Source: Megaleporinus macrocephalus (taxonomy: Eukaryota > Chordata > Actinopteri > Characiformes > Anostomidae). From it: a stretch of DNA of 64,000 nucleotides. This document shows positions 24,395 to 38,600 of this stretch, in pieces. Location: NCBI GenBank assembly GCA_021613375.1, contig CM038716.1:5229184-5293183 (forward strand), read 5' to 3'. Made by a program: the position numbers and the translations under genes. Within the stretch, counting starts at the first letter, position 1; each line of letters opens with the position of its first letter. The notes below the pieces were generated by a model, which was not told the origin of the DNA, searched no databases, and saw nothing but the letters and a program-made list of their open reading frames with translations.

Positions 24395-24615
24395 AACTCA
24401 CTGCCACTATCATTGCAATGCTGAGAATGATCCACCTCCATAGTACCTGCTGTACTGAACAGTAGTCTGTGGTGGCGCTGTGGGGGTCCTGAACTTTAAA
24501 GAACAAGGTAAAAGGGCATGAACAATGTATGCAGTGAATCAGATGAACTACAGTCTGTAAGTGTAGAACTACAAAGTGCCCCTATACGGTAAGCGGAGCT
24601 GATAAAATGGACTAT
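24395..24615. mobile_element. Foldback/MITE-like element, partial copy 3
   Basis: CAATGCTGAGAATGATCCAC, TCTGTGGTGG and GGAGCTGATAAAATGGAC match the right half of copies 1 and 2. Confidence 0.6.
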
Positions 24616-24796
24616 AATGCAAAAGTTTGGGCAGACCTGAATGACCTTGCTATGGCTGTGGATTCACAATCATCCTTTCAAAGCATGTTCCGAAACTTGT
24701 CCCATATCTATTGTTCCATACATCATAAAACAGAGAAATGAGGTCAACAGGGTGGTCATTAAAACTAAGAAAGTATAACTATAAAAGTTTAGAAGG

Positions 24797-25190
24797 TGGA
24801 AAAGAAGTTTCCTAGCTTTGAAAGTAATGAAAAAAAATTAGGATCCAGAGACAGGGCAAAGACAGGAGACGATAACAAGGGGACTGGAACTAACACAGTG
24901 ACGGGGACCAACTCAAAACCAGGAACAGGGGACTGGACAGGGGTAGAAACAGGACAGGACACAGGAGAAGTACGCAGAACAATGAAAGGGGCAGATCGGG
25001 GAACAGTCACAGGAGCCGCCCGAGGAGCAGTCACAGAAGTGGCCTGGGGTGCAGACCTGGGCGCAGGAACTGAAACAGTCCGAGAAACAGCCTGGGGCAC
25101 AGGGACAGGAATAGCAGGAGGTGCGCCGATGTCCTCAGCAGCAGGGCCTGCAGGGTCCACAGGAGCCATAAAAGCTTGCTGCACCCTGTT
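24797..25190. other. G+C-rich low-complexity block, possible retroelement fragment
   Basis: Repeats of ACAGG/ACAGGA with a long open frame on each strand; the minus frame is Pro/Val/Ala-rich (VPAPRSAP, PVTVPRSAP). Open frames on both strands point to compositional bias. The opening MAPVDPAGPAAED vaguely recalls the start of a fish LTR-element gag, but I cannot support that call. Confidence 0.3.
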
Positions 25191-25261
25191 GATGGTTCAT
25201 TCTGTAAAGGTGGAGGTGCGAGGAACATTGTTATATAAACAATGATGTGACAATTCTGACA

Positions 25262-28200
25262 TTTAGTGTCTCACTAGGATAAAAAACAAAACTCTTCAGT
25301 AAACACCAACACTCTTCAGTTAAAACCAAAACTCTTTAGTAAACACCAAAACTCTTCAGTAAAAACAAAACTCTTCAGTAAAACATGAAACTCTTCAGTT
25401 GAAACCAAAACCCTTCAGTACACACCAACACTCTTCAGTTAAAACCAAAACTTTTCAGTAAACACCAACACTCTTTAGTAAAAACCAAAACTCTTTAGTA
25501 AAACAAAACTCTTCAGTAAAAACCAAAACTCTTTAGTAAAAACCAAAACACTTTAGTAAAACAAAACTCTTCAGTAAAAACCAAAACTCTTTAGTAAAAA
25601 CCAAAACTCTTTAGTAAACACTAAAACTCTTCAGTAAAACAAACTCTTCAGTAAAAAACAAAACTCTTCAGTTAAAACCAAAACTCTTTAGTAAAAACCA
25701 AAACTCTTTAGTAAACACTAAAACTCTTCAGTAAAACAAACTCTTCAGTAAAAAACAAAACTCTTCAGTAAAAACCAAAACTTTTCAGTAAAAGAAAACT
25801 CTTCAGTAAAACACAAAACTCTTCAGTTGAAACCAAAACCCTTCAGTACACACCAACACTCTTCAGTTAAAACCAAAACTTTTCAGTAAACACCAACACT
25901 CTTTAGTAAAAACCAAAACTCTTCAGTAAAAACCAAAACTTTTCAGTAAAAGAAAACTCTTCAGTAAAACACAAAACTCTTCAGTTGAAACCAAAACCCT
26001 TCAGTACACACCAACACTCTTCAGTTAAAACCAAAACTTTTCAGTAAACACCAACACTCTTTAGTAAAAACCAAAACTCTTTAGTAAAACAAAACTCTTC
26101 AGTAAAAACCAAAACTCTTTAGTAAAAACCAAAACTCTTTAGTAAAACAAAACTCTTCAGTAAAAACCAAAACTCTTTAGTAAAAACCAAAACTTTTTAG
26201 TAAACACTAAAACTCTTCAGTAAAACAAACTCTTCAGTAAAAAACAAAACTCTTCAGTAAAAACCAAAACTTTTCAGTAAAAGAAAACTCTTCAGTAAAA
26301 CACAAAACTCTTCAGTTGAAACCAAAACCCTTCAGTACACACCAACACTCTTCAGTTAAAACCAAAACTTTTCAGTAAACACCAACACTCTTTAGTAAAA
26401 ACCAAAACTCTTCAGTAAAAACCAAAACTTTTCAGTAAAAGAAAACTCTTCAGTAAAAACACAAAACTCTTCAGTTGAAACCAAAACCCTTCAGTACACA
26501 CCAACACTCTTCAGTTAAAACCAAAACTTTTCAGTAAACACCAACACTCTTTAGTAAAAACCAAAACTCTTTAGTAAAACAAAACTCTTCAGTAAAAACC
26601 AAAACTCTTTAGTAAAAACCAAAACTCTTTAGTAAAACAAACTCTTCAGTAAAAAACAAAACTCTTCAGTAAAAACCAAAACTCTTTAGTAAACACTAAA
26701 ACTCTTCAGTTAAAACCAAAACTCTTTAGTAAAAAACAAAACTCTTCAGTTAAAACCAAAACTCTTTAGTAAAAACCAAAACTCTTTAGTAAACACTAAA
26801 ACTCTTCAGTAAAACAAACTCTTCAGTAAAAAACAAAACTCTTCAGTAAAAACCAAAACTCTTCAGTAAAAGAAAACTCTTCAGTAAAAACCAAAACTCT
26901 TCAGTAAAAACCAAAACTCTTTAGTAAAAACCAAAACTCTTTAGTAAACACTAAAACTCTTCAGTAAAACAAACTCTTCAGTAAAAAACAAAACTCTTCA
27001 GTTAAAACCAAAACTCTTTAGTAAAAACCAAAACTCTTTAGTAAAACAAACTCTTCAGTAAAAAACAAAACTCTTCAGTAAAAACCAAAACTCTTCAGTA
27101 AAAGAAAACTCTTCAGTAAAAACCAAAACTCTTCAGTTAAAACCAAAACTCTTTAGTAAACACTAACACTCTTCAGTTAAAACAAAAACTCTTCAGTTAA
27201 AACCAAAACTCTTTAGTAAACACTAAAACTCTTCAGTTAAAACCAAAACTCTTTAGTAAACACTAAAACTCTTCAGTAAAAATCAAAACTCTTCAATAAA
27301 ACAAAACTCTTCAGTAAACACTAAAACTCTTCAGTTAAAACCAAAACTCTTCAGTAAACACTAAAACTCTACAGTAAAACAAAACTCTTCAGTATAAGCT
27401 AAAACTCTTCAGTAAAACAAAACTCTTCAGTAAACACCAAAACTCTTCAGTTAAAACCAAAACTCTTCAGTAAACACCAAAACTCTTCAGTAAACACCAA
27501 AACTCTTCAGTTAAAACCAAAACTCTTCAGTGAACAGCAAAACTTTTCAGTTAAAACCAAAACTCTTCAGTTAAAACCAAAACTCTTCAGTTAAAACCAA
27601 AACTCTTCAGTAAACACTAAAACTCTTCAGTATAAGCTAAAACTCTTCAGTAAAACAAAACTCTTGTTTTGTACTCTTGTAAAACCAAAACTCTTCAGTA
27701 AACACTAAAACTCTTCAGTAAAACAAAACTCTTCAGTTAAAACCAAAACTCTCCAGTAAACACCAAAACTCTTCAGTTAAAACCAAAACTCTTCAGTAAA
27801 CACTAAAACTCTTCAGTAAACCAAAACTCTTCAGTTAAAACCAAAACTCTTCAGTAAACACTAAAACTCTTCAGTAAAACAAAACTCTTCAGTTAAAACC
27901 AAAACTCTTCAGTAAACACTAAAACTCTTCAGTAAAACAAAACTCTTCAGTTAAAACCAAAACTTTTCTGTTAAAACCAAAACTCTTCAGTAAACACTAA
28001 AACTCTTCAGTTAAAACCAAAACTCTTCAGTAAACACTAAAACTCTTCAGTAAAACAAAACTCTTCAGTTAAAACCAAAACTCTTCAGTAAACACCAAAA
28101 CTCTTCAGTTAAAACCAAAACTCTTCAGTAAACACTAAAACTCTTCAGTAAACCAAAACTCTTCAGTTAAAACCAAAACTCTTCAGTAAACACTAAAACT

Positions 28201-29415
28201 CTTCAGTAAAACAAAACTCTTCAGTTAAAACCAAAACTCTTCAGTAAACACTAAAACTCTTCAGTAAAACAAAACTCTTTAGTTAAAACCAAAACTTTTC
28301 TGTTAAAACCAAAACTCTTCAGTAAACACTAAAACTCTTCAGTTAAAACCAAAACTCTTCAGTAAACACAAACCTCTTCAGTAAAACAAAACTCTTTAGT
28401 TAAAACCAAAACTTTTCTGTTAAAACCAAAACTCTTCAGTAAACACTAAAACTCTTCAGTTAAAACCAAAACTCTTCAGTAAACACAAACCTCTTCAGTA
28501 AAACAAAACTCTTCAGTAAAACAAAACTCTTTAGTAAAAACCAAAACTACTTAGTAAACACTAAAACTCTTCAGTAAAACAAACTCTTCAGTAAAAAACA
28601 AAACTCTTCAGTTAAAACCAAAACTCTTTAGTAAACACTAAAACTCTTCAGTAAAACAAAACTCTTCAGTAAAAACCAAAACTCTTCAGTAAAAGAAAAC
28701 TCTTCAGTAAAAACCAAAGCTCTTCGGTTAAAACCAAAACTCTTTAGTACACACTAAAACTCTTCAGTAAAACAAAACTCTTCAGTAAAAATCAAAACTC
28801 TTCAGTAAAACAAAACTCTTCAGTAAACACTAAAACTCTTCAGTTAAAACCAAAACTCTTTAGTAAACACTAAAACTTCAGTAAAAATCAAAACTCCTCA
28901 GTAAACACTAAAACTCTTCAGTTAAAACCAAAACTCTTTAGTAAACACTAAAACTCTTCAGTTAAAACCAAAACTGTTTAGTAAACACTAAAACTCTTCA
29001 GTAAACACTAAAACTCTTCAGTAAAACAAAACTCTTCAGTAAAAGCTAAAACTCTTCAATAAAACAAAACTCTTCAGTAAACACTAAAACTCTTTAGTAA
29101 ACACCAAAACTCTTCAGTAAACACTAAAACTCTTCAGTAAAACAAAATCTTCAGTAAAAGCTAAAACTCTTCAGTAAAACAAAACTCTTCAGTAAACACT
29201 AAAACTCTTTAGTAAAACAAAACTCTTCAGTAAAAGCTAAAACTCTTCAGTAAAACAAAACTCTTCAGTAAAAGCTAAAACTCTTCAGTAAAACAAAACT
29301 CTTCAGTAAACACCAAAACTCATCAGTTAAAACCAAAAACTCTTCAGTAAACACCAAACCTCTTCAGTAAACACCAAAACTCATCAGTTAAAACCAAAAA
29401 CTCTTCAGTAAAAAA
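25262..29415 (+). repeat. 18-20-bp satellite array upstream of naalad2
   Basis: About 4.15 kb, over 200 units built on AAAACTCTTCAGTAAAACC with C/T, GTTA and deletion variants. A higher-order pattern is marked by the variant GTTGAAACCAAAACCCTTCA at 25398, 25826, 25984, 26315 and 26474; two spacings are about 158 bp. It ends about 195 bp before the naalad2 ATG. Confidence 0.97.
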
Positions 29416-29608
29416 AGAAAACCCATAATTAATATGTCATTACGTGATTCACTTACTGGTTGGTATAAACTACAGAGGAAAGTCTCCTCCTCCCTATTTT
29501 TATGTCCAGTCCTCTTTAACTCCTCCCCCCTCTCTGTCCCCTCGGTCTGCTGAGCCGCTGTGGTCAGTGTCAGTGTGTGTGGTGTGAGTGAGGTGTGTGT
29601 GTGGGGGG
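29416..29608 (+). promoter_or_regulatory. naalad2: Presumed naalad2 proximal promoter/5'UTR
   Basis: The only non-repetitive sequence between the satellite and the start codon. It includes a C/T-rich stretch at 29484-29545 and a GTGTGTG-rich stretch before the ATG. No TATA box or other clear element. Confidence 0.35.
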
Positions 29609-29690
29609 ATGGGCTCTGAGAATACATTCATCCGCTTGTTAAAGTGGTTCACCGTCTTCACATTCCTCTTTATCATCGGCTTTCTCATCG
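29609..29690 (+). CDS. naalad2: naalad2 exon 1 (start, membrane anchor)
   Basis: 82 nt. Starts [17 protein letters not shown] and continues FLFIIGFLI, the type II signal anchor. An upstream in-frame ATG at 29588 would add MRCVCGG; I chose 29609 for its better fit to the family's short cytosolic tail. Donor GTAAGT. Confidence 0.88.
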
Positions 29691-32600
29691 GTAAGTTCAT
29701 TCACTCATCTGTCTGTCTGTCTGTCTGTTTTAAGTACACTGTAAAGTTTACAGACTGCAGTGCAGGGGTGTGTAAACTTTAGTGCCGGGGTGCTGAAGTG
29801 CTGTGTGTTCGTTTTGGGCCAGGAAGACACAGCAGTGTGCAGATAGAGAAGGAAAGTAAGAGGAGAGCTTTTAAACATGCATTACAAACTTTACAGCCAC
29901 TTTAGACAGATATACAAACTTGCTGGTGGGGGTCTCCACTGCTGATCTGCTCCACTGGTGGTCTTGGGCTCTGTTTATCTGCTGCATTGAGAGACCAGCT
30001 CATGTAATTAGGTTGAAAACTTGAGGTTAGTTAACCTCAGCCAATGGTGCACAATCTGTCATGCCATGTTAATCAGCATGCCATGGGAACCCACCACCAT
30101 GGTGGCTATTGGAGTGGCTATAGTGAACAAGGCTGTGTATGATCACCAGGCCCTACTAAAATACAGCAGCCCAGTGGTGACTTCTTAACATCTCAAAAGA
30201 TCTTAATTATTATACTGAAAGAGAGGAAGTATGAAATTTTTTTTATATATTATTATATATTGAAGCGGCACAGTGCTGTAGTGGTTAGTACGGTGGTGTA
30301 GTGGTTAGTACGGGTGGTGTAGTGGTTAGTACGGTGGTGTCGTAGTTAGTACGGTGGTGTAGTGGTTATTATGGTGGTGTAGTGGTTAGTAAGGTGGTGT
30401 AGTGGTTAGTAGGGTGGTGTAGTGGTTAGTACAGTGGTGTAGTGGTTATTATGGTGGTGTAGTGGTTAGTACGGTGGTGTAGTGGTTAGTACGGTGGTGT
30501 AGTGGTTAGTATGGTGGTGTAGTGGTTATTACGGTGGTGTAGTGGTTATTATGGTGGTGTAGTGGTTAGTAAGGTGGTGTAGTGGTTAGTACGGTGGTGT
30601 AGCGGTTAGTACGGTGGTGTAGTGGTTAGTATGGTGGTGTAGTGGTTAGTATGGTGGTGTAGTGGTTAGTATAGTGGTGTAGTGGTTAGTAAGGTGGATG
30701 TAGTGGTTAGTATGGTGGTGTAGTGGTTAGTATAGTGGTGTAGTGGTTAGTAAGGTGGTGTAGTGGTTAGTATGGTGGTGTAGTGGTTAGTATGGTGGTG
30801 TAGTGGTTAGTATGGTGGTGTAGTGGTCAGCACTGTCTCCTCACAGTAAGATGATCTGGGTTAGATTCCCGGTCCGGGCCGTTCTGTGTAGAGTGTGTAT
30901 GTTTTCCCCGTGCTTAAGAGGGTTTAGTCCCGGTACTCCGGTTTCCTCCCACTGTCCAAACACATGCATGTTAGGTTGATCGGTCACTCTAAATTGGCCA
31001 TAGGTGTGAGTGTGTCTTGGCCATGCGATGGACTGGTGTAAACTGTGTAAATAGCCTTGGCCCGATGACGCTGGGGTTGGCTCCGTGATCCCGACTAGCC
31101 GGATAAAGCGGAAGATAATGGACGGATATTATTATATATTGTTTTAAACATTGTAGTGTTGGCAGATGGTAAGACAAATGGGTGATTCTACCACACTGTA
31201 AAAAAGGAGGTTGTTTTAACTTAAATGCAAATTGAATTTCAAATAGTAAGTTACCAGAATTAGAATTTGGGCTTTACGCCCAGAAACATATCATTCTAAA
31301 CCAGAAAAGCCTATACAAAGGAATGAAACCATAGGCGTGCTCAGCATGAGCCATACACTTCACCAAGAGGTAACAAAAACAAAATAACAGATAAAACCTA
31401 ACTTAAACTAACAGACGCCAATATAGTCAGTCAAGAGTACCTCCACCTCTAAAGTCTCTCAGAGCCAATGCCACAGCCAGCGCTCTGAGTCAGGCCAGTA
31501 TGTTCTTTCACTGGGTAGAGGGGGGTTTGGGAACCTTCTGGTGGGCCAAATCCAAACATCCAAACTTTTGCATTATTAAGTGCAAAATTACTAAGATGTA
31601 AATTCACTGCTATACAGTTACTATCAGTGCTTCTAATATTACTGAATAGTATATAATCATACATATAACCATAACTGGACTCTGCACAGACAGCATGTGA
31701 TACGGTTAACATCCAGCAGCTCTCCATGTTTGTTTGGTTCAATTGCTTATTTCCCAGCATTCCTTCAGAGCTTAACACAGCTTTCTGTTGTGGTCCAGAG
31801 CTGCCAAACAACTCAAAACAGCCAGGTCATTTATTTCTGGTTCACTTTTTTTCTCATCAATGATGAAAGCTTTAAGTACTGTTTATCTGACCAGGTCTTC
31901 CAGGTGGTTGTTAGGAGTCTGATATTCCCTGTAGCTTTTAATCATTTTTTAAACCATTTTTTTCACTTTGACATTATATAAGTGGTTTATCTATCTGTAA
32001 TCTAATCTCCTCACAAACATCTCCTGAAAACTCAACTGTATCGCCAACACATTTACACATACACCATGCATGTGATAAATGGACTTATTTTTAATGTGCT
32101 GCAGCCGGACAGTAACTTTTCTCTCCTAACGGTTTATGTAAATAGTATGTAAATATCATACAGTGTCTAATCTTACAGTAAGGAGCACTTACACTGAAGG
32201 TCTCGACTGGTGTAGATCTTTCCTGTAGAATCAGACCACATCTGTCATTCAATGTTTTTACCCCAGGCTGGTTTGCGAGGCCTACCCCAAAACACCATGA
32301 CCAGAAACCAGACCAGCTGCAGGAGTTTCTGGATGAAATACATGCAGATAACATCAAACAGCATCTCAGGTACGCTCACACCTGTCCACAACACACCTGC
32401 CCACACCACATCTAAGCTTTAGGCTTTGTTTAACCTTATCTACTGTTATGGAATCTATCTTTTGGAATCTGATCTGTTTGTGCTGTACAACTTCACAGGT
32501 TTCAGATCATCAGCAGAACATCAAGAATTAAGTTCTAATAAAATAAACATCAGAATAAACTATAGCCAGGCAACGTACGAAGAAGTGAACATAAACAGAT

Positions 32601-35600
32601 CATTGGAGTTCCTGATTCCAGATGTTTGAGTAGTGTGTTTATTAGTTGTTGAATGTTCTTCAAAGCTCACAGTTACTTTTCCTCGTTTCATTCAAACAGG
32701 AAGTTCACGCGTTTGCCCCACCTGGCAGGCACACAGCAGAACCTGCGACTGGCTGAGCAGATTCGAGACGAGTGGCTGGCGTTCGGACTGGACTCGGCTG
32801 AACTGGTCTGGTATGATGTTCTGCTGTCGTATCCCAACAGAACCACACCCAACTACATCTCCATAGTGGACCAGCATGGGGACGAGGTACTGCTGACCAG
32901 TCCAAGAACACTTGTGACACTGTATGACACACTGTTATCTGTGAACATGGCCTGAATAGTGCCGATCTGGGCCAAGCAGAACATCCTGCTCAGTGCTTAT
33001 ATTAAAGATTCAGAATTCAGAACCGAGAGAACCAAGAAAACCACTGAAAACAACACAAAAAGAACAGTTAGCAACACTTCAGTATAGGAGGACATAATAA
33101 TTCTTTGATTATGTAATACTTAAGAAACTACAAGTTGGTAAATAATGCTTGTTACCACATTATTACCAATAACTAGAGTGAGTTTAGTATTTTCCAGGGT
33201 ACAGGAGTTATTGGACTTTATTATTTTTATTGTTTTTAACGTTTTAATGTTGTTTTAGTGTTAAATAACAGTTTTATACCACTTATACCAGACTTATTCA
33301 ATGTTATTTTAGTTTTCTTTGTTGAATTTGTATGCAAAATGGATGTTTTACTCAAGAAGAAAAAAGATGCCATATAAACAAACACATCATTAGTAGTAGT
33401 TATTTTTAAGGATGTAGTCATGTTATACATTTTATACACTCTAAAAGAGTTCAAGTGGATCTATATAGAATTATTTGCATACCTATACATTTTCTTTTGG
33501 TCTGATTAAAATAGTTCTTCAAATTCACAGAGAATGTCCAAAAAGGGTTCTACTATTGTGTCAAGCTTAAAACCCAGTTTTTGGTAATATATTTAAATAT
33601 TTCCAAAATAGTATGGTAGAAAAATATACAGCATCTAAAGAATCTTTTCAAGATTATTTCAGACAAATAATCACTTAAGCATGTGCATTGTTCTATAGTA
33701 AACTCAAACAACTCAAAACAATAAATAAAACCATTGCCTTTAGTGAAGGAGCCCTAAAAAGCCACCACTTTAAAAGCATAGTGCATATACACTCTGTGGT
33801 AGATCTAAAAACTTTAACACAATAGCAATTCAGAAAACTTTAACACGCTGCTTTATGAAGTGAAATAAAGTGACAGAGTTAATGATTTATGGTTTTGAGA
33901 AAAAGAGGGTGCCTGTAAAACTTGCTTGAAAGCAGTGAAAATACAGTCTGTACTTGACTCCATGTTTGTATATCATCGCTGTAATGAAAACCGTATCTCC
34001 ACTTTTGTGCATTTTCTTGTTTCTACGTCATTTGAACATGACAGTTGCTGTTTACATTGTGTAAAAATTTCATAATGAATGAACCAACAGAAATGGTCCA
34101 AAATAGCTTGGAGAGTTTTCTGGTTCCATTGACGTACATGGAAAGTAAAGACGGTTTTTATCCTCTCCTGTAAAGTTGCCATTTCAGAGATTCTTGTTTT
34201 TTCATTGGACAGCGATGATATAACAATGAGTTATACATTGACACTGACGCCAGCTGAGGCTCTTGTGGGAACTGTAATGACCCTGTCTGGATAGTAATGA
34301 CAGTAATGATGTGTGAAAAGGTGTGTGTGTGTGAAAACAGCGACCCTCCAGAACAACCACTAAGCTGGGCTATCATTCTAACATCATAGTGTTTCTTCAG
34401 CAGCCTGTACTGAACTGAACGCAAAACAGCTTCCATTAGCTGCAGCCACACCAGCCTGACTCAGATATAGGGGCAGTCTATCAATAACTATTTCATGCAA
34501 CAATTTCCTGTGAGGGAGCTTTTATAAGTGGACGTCTAGTTACTATCACCACCACTGTGCCTGATGACTCTGACTCTGTTTATATCTTAACCATTTAATA
34601 ATGCAGGCATTATTAAACAGATAAGGCTAATTGTCTACAAACAATGCTAACAGTGATTAATGTTGATAATAATGAAGGAAGCTCATGGGGCGCTAGTTTG
34701 CACGGTGTGCATAACATTAACTGTGTATTCATAATTATTACCCATAAATTTCCCATATTGGCACTTTGGGTTCAAATATTGTTGTAGGTGGAATAATGGC
34801 TAAAGGTACACTCGCATATACACACACTAGGGGGCAGTAAAACACCCACATACACACACACAAGGGGGCAGTGAAACACCAACGTACACAGACACTAGGG
34901 GGCAGTAAAACACCCACACACACACACACACACACTAGAGAACACAAATTAAGAGGCAGTAAAACACCAACATATATACACACTAGTGAACACACACAAA
35001 CACTAAGGGGAAGTAAAACACCCACAGACACACACACACACTACAGAACACACATTAAGAGGCAGTAAAACACCAACATACATACACACTAGTGAACACA
35101 CACACACACTTAGGGGCAGTAAAACACCCACACACACACACACTAGAGAACACACATTAAGAGGCAGTAAAATACCAACATACATACACACTAATGAACA
35201 CACACACACACTAAGGGGCAGTAAAACACCCACACACACACACACACACACACTACAGAACACACATTAAGAGGCAGTAAAACACCAACATACATACACA
35301 CTAGTAAACACACACACACACTAAGGGGCAGTAAAACACCCCCATACACACACACTAGAGAACACACATTAAGAGGCAGTAAAACACCAACATACATACA
35401 CACTAGTGAACACACACACACTAAGGGGCAGTAAAACACCCACATACACACACACTGGGGGCAGTAAAACACCCACATACACACACACACACTACAGAAC
35501 ACACATTAAGAGGCAGTAAAACACCAACATACATACACACTAGTAAACACACACACACACTAAGGGGCAGTAAAACACCCCCATACACACACACTAGAGA

Positions 35601-38600
35601 ACACACATTAAGAGGCAGTAAAACACCAACATACATACACACTAGTGAACACACACACACACTAAGGGGCAGTAAAACACCCACATACACACACACTGGG
35701 GGCAGTAAAACACCCACATACACACACTTGCCAGGAGTGATGAACAGCACAATCTACGCTTAACCCATCCATGCAGTAAAACAACCACACTAATGAACAC
35801 CCACACACACACACACACACACACACTAGTGAACACACACACTAGGGGGCAGTAAAACACCCACATATACACACACACACTAGGGGGCAGTGAATCACCC
35901 ACACACACACACTAGAGAACACACACTAGGGGGCAGTAAAACACCCACATATACACACTAGAGAACACACACACACTAGGGGGCAGAGAAACACCCACGT
36001 ACCCACACTTGCCTGGAGTGATGAGCAGCACTATCTATGCTAAACCCAATTGTGAAAACACCCACATATACACACACTAGTGAACACACACACAAGGGGG
36101 CAGTCCAACACCCACACACACACACACACACACACTACAGAACACACATTAAGAGGCAGTAAAACACCAACATACATACACACTAGTAAACACACACACA
36201 CACACTAAGGGGCAGTAAAACACCCCCATACACACACACTAGAGAACACACATTAAGAGGCAGTAAAACACCAACATACATACACACTAGTGAACACACA
36301 CACACTAAGGGGCAGTAAAACACCCACATACACACACACTGGGGGCAGTAAAACACCCACATACACACACTTGCCAGGAGGGATGAACAGCACAATCTAC
36401 GCTTAACCCATCCATGCAGTAAAACAACCACACTAATAAACACACACACAAACACACACACACTAGTGAACACACACACTAGGGGGCAGTAAAACACCCA
36501 CATATACACACACACACTAGGGGGCAGTGAATCACCCACACACACACACTAGAGAACACACACTAGGGGGCAGTAAAACACCCACATATACACACTAGAG
36601 AACACACTCTAAGAGGCAGTAAAACACCAACATACATACACACTAGTGAACACACACACACTAGGGGGCAGAGAAACACCCACGTACCCACACTTGCCTG
36701 GAGTGATGAGCAGCACTATCTATGCTAAACCCAATTGTGCAGTAAAACACCCACATATACACACACTAGTGAACACACACACACAAGGGGGCAGTCCAAC
36801 ACCCACATACACACACACACACCAGTGAAACACCCACATACACACACACTAGGGGCAATAAAACACTCACGTACCCACACTTGCCCGGAGTGGTGAGCAG
36901 CTCTATCCGCTGCGTCCAGGGAGATGTTTTGCTTAAGGGCACTTCAGTCGTGTGCTGTTGGTCCAGGGGATCAAACTCCCCGACCTTCCAGTTACAAGAC
37001 CGGATCCCTAACCTTCAGCCCAGGACTGAAGGAACACACTGCAGTGGTGGTGCTTGAATATGCAGTTAGTGGTGTTAGCTTTTTGCTATTGTACAGTTGT
37101 TTTACATTGGCTGCAGTTGGCATTAGCTGTAGGCTGAGAACTGATGTGAGGATTACGGCTGGTGTGAGGACAGAGAGAGTTTAAGGAAGCTAGAGAATGT
37201 CTTTTGGCTGGTGTCTCCCAGATTTCTCCATTACAGAGAATGTGCTTACTCAGCCTTTTACACGGGTGTGTTGCCAGAGAGAGACAGGGAGTGAGTTTAT
37301 CATTCACTGTGGCATGCTGGTGTCACAAGGCCTCCTCAGATAAAGAGCAAAGAAGAAAGTGTACAGTAAACCTTAATAACCGGAGTAAATTAGTGTGTGC
37401 ATTGAACCTTTACGTAATAATCTTTATATTAACCCTCTGACGCACAAGCTAAGCAAACCCCTTCTAATCCACAACATGGGTCAAACATTACCAGTATTAA
37501 TTTCTATGTTACTGCATGTATTGCTGAGTATCTCTTTGGTAAATGTATTAAAAGCAGTTATTTAATTATTTAAGATTCCAAGTGTTCATCAAAAACCTTG
37601 TTTGTGACTGTAAAACACTATTTTAATTCTTATTAACTTCATGAGCAAAATTATCTCGTAAATATGTTTCTGTCTGCAAATGTTTACAAATTCTATAGTG
37701 AACACATAAGTGTTCATTCTGAACCATGCTGTGTGTTAGAAGGCAGTGATACAAAAAATATTTTTATTAAAAAAAGTAAAACAAAACTGAAATCAGGATT
37801 TGTGATGATCAAAAACATGCAAACTGAGGAATTCATGGAAGCTTGAATGATTGCAAAGATCTCAGTGGGCTCACTTTTGACCCAGGTTGTGCATCAAATA
37901 GATTAAAGTTGCAGTTCAACTGTTATTTAAAGTTCTTTTTGTGTTTTTGTAAATTGGAGTTTGTTGTAAACACTAGAAATGATACAAAACAGTTTAAGCT
38001 ACTACACAAAGTTTGTATGGCTGTTGTGATCCACCTCCTACATTAGCATCCTTTACAACTGCTATCAGTATATACTACATGTGACCTGGATCCCACTGTG
38101 CTCAGTCATTTTAGATCCATTTCAAACCTTGCATTTCATTTTTCAGGTAAAATCTGAGAGAAAAACCTTTTTTTAAGCAACTAAGTAAATATTTAAGATT
38201 ATATAACTTGCTAAACACATTTTGTTAAAGATTTTGCTCCAATCATAGTAAAGAAATGGCATTGGTCCTGTTATGAATGATTTAGCGTTTACATAAACCA
38301 TCTGGACCAAAGCTCAGAAGTTGATCCTAAGATCCTGATTCATCAACATACAGGTTTCAATGCTATCTCAGTAGTTCCACAAGGTTCAATTTTAGGACTG
38401 CTACTTTTCTCACTGTACACGGTAACTCTAGGAATGTGGTCAGGAAGCAGAAGGTAAACCTTTTATATATATGCTGCTGGCACAAAATTATACATTTCTC
38501 TTCCCTCTGATAGACTTCGGCAGGTTAATAAAATCACGTTAGGCATCTTCAAATTGATGTTGAAAACTGTGTGCAGCTTAATTAGTACATAACAGAAATT

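Noticed and set aside
29588..29608. Upstream in-frame ATG as naalad2 start
   Set aside because: Would add seven residues (MRCVCGG) unlike the family's N-terminus; kept as a possible alternative only.
30840..30880. Functional tRNA gene
   Set aside because: The B-box-like sequence belongs to a degenerate tRNA-derived SINE; no cloverleaf is evident.
34738..36545. Cys/Val-rich minus frames ([11 protein letters not shown])
   Set aside because: Translation of the CA-rich array; no exon signals.
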